A stretch of DNA of 64,000 nucleotides, from NCBI GenBank assembly GCA_027563935.2, contig CM050453.2, positions 66,572,018 through 66,636,017 of the forward strand, read 5' to 3'. A program made the translations under genes and the position numbers. The stretch is from Costus lasius. Lineage: Eukaryota; Streptophyta; Magnoliopsida; Zingiberales; Costaceae. Within the stretch, counting starts at the first letter, position 1; the number at the start of each line of letters is the position of its first letter. Below, piece by piece: positions 55,596 to 64,000 of the stretch. The notes beneath the pieces are model-generated. The model made no database searches. It was not told the DNA's origin and saw only the letters and a list, made by a program, of their open reading frames with translations.

Positions 55596-57530
55596 TTCTA
55601 CTCACTGTCCATGTTTATGTGTTGCACGAGATTTTGCCGCTCCCAGTGCTTAGGCCAAAGCCGGGTTAGACCGTATTGGTCACTACTGAATATGCTGGAC
55701 AACTAGGTTAACTAAGTATTGGTGTGTTTAGTTGGTTTAGAGTATAACTCTAGAACCTGAGTTTGTTTAGAACCTGAGTTTGTTATATGTTGGTATGTAC
55801 ATCTGGCTGTTTATATGACTTCTGTATTTAATCTTGTTGTATATTGACATAATGTTCTGTTAAAGATTTTTAAAATAATCTGCCTATATTTTTTAGTGTA
55901 TGTTATGGATGGTCGATTTAGACTATCCACTCACTGGGCTGTGTAGCTCACCCCTCACTATTTTCAGGCATAGAGCAGGGGTGCATTTCTTGAGTTAGCA
56001 TTGGCGTGGACATTATGCTAGTTTGCTGTGATTATATTTAAGAACTTTTGTGCTTAAATATGAGGCCGGTTGTGGCCGAACTATATGAGTTATACGAACT
56101 ATATGAATGATGTGAACTATGTGAATTTGTGTGAACCACGTGAACTATGTGAAATTTGTGTTGCCAGATTGTGGCAGTTAAATGAGTTTGATTTTTGTGT
56201 CACCGCGGGCCGCAGCCTGGTTTCGGTGTTTGGTATGAGTTTATAAAATCGACTTTGTGGCTTTGCTTTGAATTTTGAATCGAATTGTATTTATGCCATC
56301 GGATTTGATATAACTGTTGCCTTGCATATGTCTAGTGCAAGGATTGCGTGGTGGCAGGTACCCTTATGTGATTTATGAGATTTGTGTTTTGTGGATATTT
56401 ATGTATGGGTTTGTGGAAATTTTCAGATCGTGTTTTCTTGAACTCGGTTTTACCTAGCATATGAATCGATCTTATATGAAACATCCTGTATCATTCATGA
56501 ACTGTGCCATTTGTTTGGGGTTAAGATAACGGGATGTTACATATGCCTTGTGAATTGGATTCACACTTGTGCTGTGTTTTGGGTGTAGTCGTGGAAGACT
56601 CTTTCCTTTATATCGGGAGACAGTGATGTGTTGCTAGATACCCCTCACTGATCGTGATAACGTAAGTTATCGTTACCAACGTTCAAAGGAAACCCTTAGG
56701 GTCGCACAATTTGATGATATGGCTTACTTAAGTCAGATCGTGTGGACTGAATTGTTTGAGTTCAGTTTAAAGGGGTTTAAACTCTGATTGTAAGTGAGAT
56801 CTGGTCTGATCATGTTTGATTGATTAGGGCTTGAGATCGGTAAGCTTCGATCGAGAGTATTGATGCTAGATCGGTGAGATCGGAAGCATCCAGAGATGAA
56901 CGGTTAGATCTTGAACCATTTGGTTCAGAGGAATCTAGACCATGGCTTGGGCTGTTTTAATTTGGTATTTGAACCAAATTGGGTTGGGTCAATTAGATTG
57001 AACCGGTTCAAGGCAATGAACGCATGGTTCAATGCTAAGAAACGTTTTGGTCGGTTTTTGAAGAAGTGGGCGCATGGCTTCATGGCTTGCTATTTTTGGA
57101 AAGCCATAATGCGCCACCTCTTCTCAACGCCTCAACGCTTCATCCATTCCTCTCGACGCCCTTCTCTCGTGTGGAAATTTTTCTTCACGACTTGGAGAGC
57201 TCTCGGCCAAGTGGAGAAAACATCTCATCCTCTTGAATCGATCAAAGACCCTTGAAGCACCTTGCTAGCACAAGGATCTCAAGGAGTAGGCGGCATCACC
57301 TTGTGTGCGCACCTTTTGGAGGAGTTTCATTCGAGTCTCTTCTTCCTTGACGCCATCCAACACATGGCTTCGGTATGATTATCTTTCGATCTTCATGCTT
57401 CTTGAAAGTTGATCATATGAATGTATAGCATCTGATCTTCATGAAACCCTACTTCCGCTGCAAAAGAATGACATGCGCCACCTTTAGGGTTTCACCCCCT
57501 TGCGCTCCCCCTTGAAGGGGACCCAATAGT

Positions 57531-59295
57531 TTGTTGCTGCAGGAATCTACAACAATGCAAGAACAGCAAGGTCAGTATCAATGTATAGAATCAATCCAGG
57601 ACTTAAGAAAGATTCTTCTCTCACTATTTTATCTGACTGAAAAATCCATGAAAACAGTCCGAAAGAGTAACACTCTTTTAGTGAGATGGGATCCAGATTT
57701 CATACTTGGTCTCCGCATCCCACTCAGGCTAGATAAGATGCACAGAGAGTTCAAGCACTAATTTCTGGTAGGCAGTCCCTGCCAATCGCCAACCCGTGCG
57801 ATTCCCCTTCATCTGGGCAATCCAGCAGACTGTGCCATATAGCTAACATATGCCCCATATGTAGCCTACATGGTCAAGCGGACCTGACCTACTCCCTAGA
57901 CCACCACGTGCTATGCTGAGCAACGAGAAGCGATAAATCCCTTCTCTGTAACACGCAGGTGTAATCACACACCGTCTGAAGATAGATGGGCGTGCCCACT
58001 GAGTGGGTACAACACGGCCCCAACGATAGTCAGAACAGTGAGGTTTCGCGTCAGAAGGCTTTACGTGCTTGATATTTAACGTTGGATTTTAATGGTCTTT
58101 TATCTTCTCAACTATCATGCAATTCCTATGGTGATAGCAGAAGATAAATAAATCATGCAATTCTAAATATATAAACAATAAATAGAAAGCATGCTTATCT
58201 TATGTGGTAAAAGCCCATTAAGCCTAAGTAAGACCTTAACCTAACTTAAGTCTTCACTTGCTTTTCTTCATGGGGCTTTTGCTCCTCATCTGGCCCAAAC
58301 CAGGGCCCAAGCGCCCACTGCAGCTCAGGTGCTCCCACCAGGTAAATGCGCCTGTCCCAGAGTCGAACCCTGGACCTCCCACCTGGTCAAGCCACTGCTG
58401 CATGCGCCTCTGCCAAGTGTGCTCTGTGCTCTTGTCTGATTAAATTACAATTTAATCTATCTAGACAAGATTGACTCGCAGGTCAATTACAGTTTATAAA
58501 TTAAATAAAAATGTGATGCGCAGATCACAATAAAAATTAATTTACAAATTATCCAGGCTCGCAGGCCCCAGCACAGCACACATTAAGGGCATCCCACATA
58601 AAACAAACATCATGGCATCATCCAAACAACATGTGATCCATTAGTAAGAAAATAAAATTTTGAAAACCCTTTGTTATCAATTTTACTTTTCTTATGTGCC
58701 CTACAACCTTACAACGGTCCATTGATAGGGATCCACTCATCATGTCTAGTCAGATCCACTGCCCTTGCATGCACCAAGTCCTAACTGACTTGAGTCGACC
58801 CAGTGGTCAACTATGCATGCGCCAAGGGCTGAACAACCATCATGGGTTCTGGCAAGCGGGTGTGAACCCGGGCCTAACTCATGTGCGTTCACCAGTTGTC
58901 TCAACCAGACCTCGCTACACGCCTGTGATGCAGTCGACCTATAGCCACCTCATGCTTGCGCATGGGTGCCATCTGGTCGACCCATCTAGGCTGTCAGATG
59001 GTCTGATCAGACTATTGGATCTAACCTAGAGGATGACTTCAACCCCATCAACCCGTCTAAGGGTTTATAGCAGGCGCTTAGTCTAATGATAGGCGCGCAA
59101 GTTAAATTTTTCTTTGACAAAAGAACAACATGCGCCAATACATGCGCCAAGAAGTAACAAACATCATACATGTATATTCGCATGATGAACTAGCATAAAC
59201 TTTCGCATGTAATAAAACTTAGATCTAAGCATAAGCATAAACATGGATCACACATTATCTTCAAGCAATCATATGATTTTAACGATAACCTTTTG
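57531..59295 (-). other. Copia-5 noncoding leader with predicted intron 57549-59438
   Basis: The acceptor ends at 57549, with the following exon cut by Solo-C. Hairpin 1 is at 57991-58016. Hairpin 2 is removed by a deletion near 57836. A B-box-like segment is present near 58350-58385 with stem CCAGGG/CTCTGG, and the palindrome GTCTGATCAGAC near 58998. No coding frame. Confidence 0.7.
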
Positions 59296-59307
59296 CCTCT
59301 GATACCA
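59296..59307 (-). other. Copia-5 primer-binding site (initiator-Met tRNA)
   Basis: TGGTATCAGAGG on the minus strand, two bases inside the LTR end. Confidence 0.92.
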
Positions 59308-59309
59308 AT

Positions 59310-60967
59310 TGAAAGGTCCCCCTGTAACTAGGGGGCGAAACCCAGATAGGTGGCGCATAAAATTTTGCAAGCGGAAGCATGGGTTTCAATAGATCTTTCA
59401 CAAATATATGATCAACTTGTTCGAGTATGGATTCATACCATTGCCATTGGTTCGATTGGCGTCTAGGAAGAAGATGGCGACAGGGCTCTCCTCCAAAGCG
59501 CCGCACACAAGATGATCAACGGCTTGCTCCTTGGACGCTCCTTGTGCTAGCAAGGATCTCCAAGTGACCTTGTCGTGTAAGGGATGAGGTGCTTGGCCGA
59601 ATTTCCTCCAAGTCGTGAGTCTCCTTCACCACGAGAGAAAAACGTCCAGAGAGCTAGGCGAGCGACGAGAATAGGGATTCTATCTTCGAACAAGAAGCGT
59701 GGTCTCTTTTGAGATCATGGTTTCTAAAATTAGAAACCACACCCCACGTTCTCTCATTCACGCCAAGTGAATGAATCGCAACATGCCCCCTTTGAACCAT
59801 GCGCTCAATTAATGAGCGGTTCAAGTTGATTTGGTTTAAAAACCAAATAAACCAAGCAATTAGTCCAGATTATAATAAACCCCTAAGGCTTAAGATCTGA
59901 CCATTCATCTCCTGATACTCTTGATCTTACCGATCTAGCATCAACTCTCTCGATCTAAGCTTACCGATCTTAAGCCCTAATCAATCAAACATGATCAGAC
60001 CAGATCTCACTTACAATCAGAGATTAGATCCCTTTAAACTGAACTCAAACAATTCAGTCCACACGATCTGACTTAAGTAAGCCATATCATCAAATTGTGC
60101 GACCCTAAGGGTTTCCTTTAAATGTCGGTAATGATAACTTACGTTATCACGATCAGTGAGGGGTATCTAGCAACACATCACTGTCTCCCGATATAAAAGA
60201 AAGAGTCTTCCAAGACTACACCCAAACCACAGCACAAGTGTGAATCCACTTCACCAGGCACACATGTTTCCTTTGCCACTGGATGTTCTTATTGGACAAG
60301 CGTGTCAAGCCTGTAGCTCCAATATGATGAGCATGATTAGATCAGATGAACATAGTCACCTGGGTATGGCCATACACTTTCTCAATCATCTCATCCAGGG
60401 GGGGCCCTTTAGAACATCACACTCCAAACAAGGAGACGGCAATCCTATATCTATCACTAGTGTCCTAACCTGACTCAAGCTCACCATCCAAGATAGTCTA
60501 TAACCATTATGTTTCAAATGATATTGAAATATCTCAAAACAATGACAATCATCATTTAGAAACACAAGTGATCTCAAGTCAGAGGACATGTGCCACTTGT
60601 TGCAAACAAGGATTATTCACATTGTGACAAGCAATTGAATAACCTAGTAGGGTCTGTCCAGTACATCCAATGTACCCATGAGTCTACATCTTATTCCATG
60701 CTCGAAGCATCCTATAAGATTAGAACACATATTAGTCTCAATCATATCAAGGTTGTCTCATGTTCGCCAAGATATATCGACTAAGGACTTTACTGCATGT
60801 CAGCCCAGCTGAACAGCTTTGAGACATTATTCAGAAGCACACTTATTGCAGCAGACAATGTAACAAACTGAATAACAACTATTGCCTTTATAAACATAAA
60901 AGTTTATACATGATACTGTTACAATCCCAAGGCCTCAAACATTAGCCTTAAGGGCATACCCCCAACA
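59310..60967 (-). repeat. Copia-5 5' LTR
   Basis: 1658 bp, minus strand TGTTGG to CTTTCA. It holds the covarying inverted repeat CGCTCA/TGAGCG at 59802-59818 and exon-1-like ATGGCAATG (59439-59447) followed by GTATGA. Confidence 0.93.
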
Positions 60968-61094
60968 TAGCCGTCTCGAGGACATACAGTTTCCTCTCAG
61001 CCTTAAGAACAATCTTAAGGTGTCCGTACCAGTCTGAGAAGTTTAGCCCCGCAAACTTCTCCCTTTCCAATAGGGATCGCACATTGAAATTCGT
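60968..61094 (-). pseudogene. gag: Copia-3 gag fragment, codons 1-42, start codon lost
   Basis: Matches the first 42 residues of the family Gag. The start is ACG at 61092-61094 where sisters have ATG. The frame is cut at 60968 by Copia-5; the next Copia-3 codon present is about 270 at 30984. If the leader is spliced to the LTR start codon, the ATG-to-ACG change need not prevent translation. Confidence 0.9.
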
Positions 61095-62917
61095 GGTGTT
61101 CGTTGCTGCAGGAATCTACAACAATGCAAGAACAGCAAGGTCAGTATCAATGTTTAGAATCAATCCAGGACTTTAAGAAAGATTCTTTTCTCACTATTTT
61201 ATCTGACTGAAAAATCCAGTAAAACAGTCCGAAAGAGTAAAAGTCTTTTAGTGAGATGGGATCCAGATTTCATACTTGGTCTCCGCGTCCCGCTCATTCG
61301 AGATAAGATGCACAGAGAGTACAAGCACTAGTCTCTGGTAGGCAATCCCTGCCAATCGCCAACCCGTGCGATCCCCCTTAATCCGGGCAATCCAGCATAC
61401 TGTGCCAACTGAGTTGGTACAACACAGTCTCTGATCCCGCAGATGGCTGCCTCCATATAGCTAACATATACTCAATATGTAGCCTACATGGTCAAGCTGA
61501 CCCAACCTACTCCCTGGACCACCACGTGCTATGCTGAGCAATGAGAAGCGATAAATCCCTTCTCTGTAACACGCAGGTGTAATCACACACTGTCTGAAGA
61601 TAGATGGGCGTGCCCACTGAGTGGGTACAACACGGCCCCAACGATAGTCAGAATAGTGAGGTTTCGCGTCAGAAGGCTTACGTGCTTGATATTTTAACGT
61701 TGGATTTTAACGGTCCTTTTATCTTCTTACTACCAGTCAAACCCTATGGTGATAGCTGAAGATTAAATCATGCAGTTCTAATTATTATTTTAAAACAATA
61801 AAAGAAAGCATGATGATCTTATGTGGTAAAAGCCCATTAAGCCTAAGTAAGACCTTAATTTAACTTAAGTCTTCACAAGAGCTCTTCATGGGTCTTTTGC
61901 AACTCCATCTGGCCCAACCTGGGCCCAAGCGCCCACTGCAGCTCAGGTGCGCCCACCAGGTAAATGCGCCTGTCCTAGAGTCGAACTCTAGACCTTCCAC
62001 CTGGTCAAGCCTCAAGCTGCATGTGCCTCTGCCATGTGTGCTCTGTGCTCTTATCTGATTAAAATACAATTTAATCTATCTAGACAAGATTGACACGCAG
62101 GTCAATTACATTGTATAAATTAATTAAAATGTGATGCGCAGATCACAATAAAAAATAATTTACATTTATTAACCAGGCACACTGGCCCCAGCACAGCACA
62201 CATTAAAACGGGCAGCCCACATAAGATTAAATAAACAATCATCATGGTATACAATCAACATGTGATCCAACAATAAGAAAATAAAATTTTCGAAAACCCA
62301 TTGGCATCAATTTTATTTTCCTTATGTGCCCTACTACCTTACAACGGTACATTAATAGGGATCCACTCATCATGTCTAGTCCGATCCACTGCCTTTGCAT
62401 GCACCAAGTCCTAACTGACTTGAGTTGACCTAATGGTCAACCATGCATGCGCAAAGGGCTGAACAACCTTCATGAGTTCTGGCAAGCGGGTGTAACCCCG
62501 GGCCTAACTCAAGAGCGTTCACTTGTTGTCTCAACTAGACATCGCTACACGCCTGTCTGCAGTCGACCTATAGCCACCTCGTGCTTGCGCACAGGTGCCA
62601 TCTGGTCGACCCATCTAGGCTATCAGATGGTCTGATCAGACTGTTGGGTCCAAACAAAACTGATGATTTCAACCCTATCAACCCGTCTAAGGGTTTAAAG
62701 TAGGCGCAGATATAGATCTAGGTTAGGCGCGCAAGTTAACAAGTTTGGACAAAAACATCTATAACAGGCGCCAACAAATAATCATGCATAAACATGTAAC
62801 ATGCGCCAACATCAATAACTAGCATGTTAATTCTCGCATGTTGATAAGCTTTAGATCTATGCAAAAAGCGCAAACATGGATCACAAAAGCAATCATATGA
62901 ACATACATAAAACCCAT
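61095..62917 (-). other. Copia-3 noncoding leader with predicted intron 61116-63075
   Basis: The acceptor ends at 61116. Hairpin 2 is at 61397-61430, with one outer pair disrupted, and hairpin 1 at 61609-61634. A B-box-like segment lies near 61975-61995 with stem CTAGAG/CTCTAG, and the palindromic TCTGATCAGA region near 62630. No conserved coding frame. Confidence 0.7.
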
Positions 62918-62929
62918 GCTCTGATACCA
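62918..62929 (-). other. Copia-3 primer-binding site (initiator-Met tRNA)
   Basis: TGGTATCAGAGC on the minus strand, two bases inside the LTR end at 62932. Confidence 0.93.
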
Positions 62930-62931
62930 AT

Positions 62932-64000
62932 TGCAAGAACCCTTTCTTGAGGGGGGCGAAAAACCGTAATATGCGCATCTAGAATTTTGGCATAGCGGAA
63001 ACTAGGGTTTCTAGAATCGCATGTATGATATATGATCAACTTCTATAACTTGTATGGATCAAAACGAAAACATACCATAGCCATTGCAAGGATGCCGACT
63101 TGGAAGCAAAGATGCGAGTGCTTCTTCTCCAAAGGCACCGCACACAAGATGAGAGATAGCTCCTTCTTGAATCTCCTTGTGCTAGCAAGGATCTCCAAGT
63201 AATCCTTTTGTGTGGAGGAGAAGAGATGGATTTCCTTGGCAACCGAATTTTCTTCCTTGGCGTGAAGACCACTCAAGACGAGAGCAAGAGAGGATGCAAG
63301 TCGGCGTGAGCAAGAGCGGATGCACCTTACGTTCGAAAACGTTGAAGAGATCAACAAGGAAAACGGCTTTCCAAAGATAGAAAGCACTAAGTCCTCCTTC
63401 AATGCCCACGTTACCATGCCCCATCGAACTTCTCTCAAAATGAACCATACGTTCACATAAGTGAACCGGTTCATTTTAATTTGGTTTAATTGCATTCGGT
63501 TCAAAGACCAAATCAAACCAAACCCAAACCAAGACATGGTCTAGATCACCTATGAACCAGATGGCTCAAGATCTAACCATTCATCTCTTGATGCTCTTGA
63601 TCTCATCGATCTAGCATCAGATCTCTCGATCGAAGTTTACCGATCTAAAGCCCTAATCAATCAAACATGATCAGACCAGATCTCACTTACAATCAGAGTT
63701 TAAATTCCTTTAAACTGAACCAAAACAATTCAGTCCACACGATCTGACATAAGTAAGCCATATCATCAAATTGTGCGACCCTAAGGGTTTCCTTCAAATG
63801 TCGGTAACGATAACTCACGTTATCATGATCAGTGAGGGGTATCTAGCAACACATCACTGTCTCCCGATATAAAGGAAAGAGTCTTCCAAGACTACACCCA
63901 AACCATAGCACAAGTGTGAATTCAACTCACTAGGCATACATGTTTCCTTTGCCACTGGATGTTCTTATTGGACAAGCGTGTCAAGCCTGTAACTCCAATA
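62932..64000 (-). repeat. Copia-3 5' LTR, partial (runs off window)
   Basis: The visible 1069 bp match 26193-27261 nearly exactly, including the diagnostic end TGCAAGAACCC (plus strand). The 5' terminus and the expected TTATG duplication lie beyond 64000. Predicted exon 1 is ATGGCTATG (63076-63084), followed by the strong donor GTATGT. Confidence 0.92.

Larger units (their letters stand above)
44637..56541 (+). mobile_element. Solo Tekay LTR (Solo-T), interrupted by Copia-4
   Basis: The LTR is 44637-45286 plus 54439-56541, starting TGTAAGATCC and ending GATGTTACA, with perfect TSD TATGC (44632-44636 and 56542-56546). It is a diverged relative of the Tekay-1 LTR with the same block order. No gag or pol remains, so it is a solo LTR. 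It contains a threefold repeat at 55391-55595 not tripled in Tekay-1. Confidence 0.9.
43916..57530 (+). mobile_element. Solo copia LTR (Solo-C), interrupted by Solo-T
   Basis: An LTR of the same copia family, plus orientation. It is inserted in the Copia-5 leader eight bases upstream of the gag ATG, with flanks GTTCG (43911-43915) and GTTTG (57531-57535), one mismatch. The LTR sequence itself is 43916-44636 and 56547-57530, starts TGTTGG and ends CCCAATA, and retains a donor-like ATGGCTTCG then GTATGA (57364-57378). No internal region accompanies it, so it is a product of LTR-LTR recombination. Confidence 0.88.
40746..60967 (-). mobile_element. Copia-5: Ty1/copia element lacking its 3' end, split by solo LTRs
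   Basis: 5' LTR 59310-60967 (1658 bp), Met-tRNA primer site 59296-59307, leader down to 57531, then (across the solo copia LTR and its contents) gag-pol 43907-40746. It stops at about residue 1056, where TRIM-1 is inserted. RNase H, polypurine tract and 3' LTR are missing. The 5' LTR end joins Copia-3 gag codon 42 at 60967/60968, so Copia-5 inserted in Copia-3. The first target bases after it are TAGCC; the partner is lost in the deletion. Confidence 0.9.
26193..64000 (-). mobile_element. Copia-3: Ty1/copia element split by a 30-kb nest, 5' end outside window
   Basis: The 3' LTR (26193-27908) and the partial 5' LTR (62932-64000) share the distinctive end TGCAAGAACCC and are almost identical over the visible 1.07 kb (about six differences by eye), so I pair them as one element. 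Between them are pol (27929-30984) and the first 42 gag codons (60968-61094). Codons 43 to about 269 are missing. Everything from about 30978 to 60967 is later insertion. The coding region is heavily damaged despite the similar LTRs. Confidence 0.85.

Noticed and set aside
55302..55605. 67-92 aa ORFs across the triplicated segment in Solo-T
   Set aside because: They arise from the internal repeat; no start/stop conservation and opposite frames are equally open.

Overview
This window is nuclear repeat DNA from a flowering plant. Every stretch I can read belongs to an LTR retrotransposon, and I found no host gene, tRNA, rRNA or CRISPR array. The evidence is plant-type LTR elements with 5-bp target-site duplications (TSDs), initiator-Met or Asp tRNA primer sites, and Gag-Pol proteins of the Ty1/copia, Athila (Ty3/gypsy) and Tekay-type chromovirus groups. 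I cannot name the species.

Left part (1-25327): one minus-strand Athila-type element (Athila-1). Its 3' LTR lies left of the window and its 5' LTR ends at 25327. Two copia elements of one family interrupt it. Copia-1 (3453-12537, minus, TSD ATTTC) sits in its protease gene. Copia-2 (14479-23550, plus, TSD AAAAG) sits in its 5' LTR. Athila-1 itself lies in a second Athila-like element (Athila-2), of which 25328-26192 is visible.

Right part (26193-64000): Athila-2 is also hit by Copia-3 (minus; 3' LTR 26193-27908; 5' LTR from 62932 past the window end; left TSD TTATG). Copia-5 (40746-60967, minus) is inserted in Copia-3's gag. Copia-5 was hit by a 527-bp TRIM (40219-40745), by a Tekay chromovirus (30978-40217) landing one base from the TRIM, and by a copia element now reduced to a solo LTR (43916-57530). 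That solo LTR contains a Tekay solo LTR (44637-56541, TSD TATGC). The Tekay solo LTR contains Copia-4 (45287-54433, TSD GATTT), an apparently intact element with a 1294-codon Gag-Pol ORF and nearly identical LTRs. This is a six-level nest. One deletion of about 3.6 kb with 7 bp of microhomology accounts for all missing pieces at the Copia-3/Tekay junction.

How the parts work: the copia copies share one plan. The LTR holds a promoter block and, near its end, a short start-codon exon followed by a good 5' splice site. Then come the Met-tRNA primer site, a structured noncoding leader of about 1.8 kb, a good 3' splice site 21 nt before the gag ATG, one Gag-Pol ORF, and a polypurine tract against the 3' LTR. 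Splicing would join the LTR start codon in frame to gag and remove the primer site and two bulged hairpins with compensatory base changes. This suggests separate spliced mRNA and unspliced genomic RNA. It is the most interesting prediction from the window.
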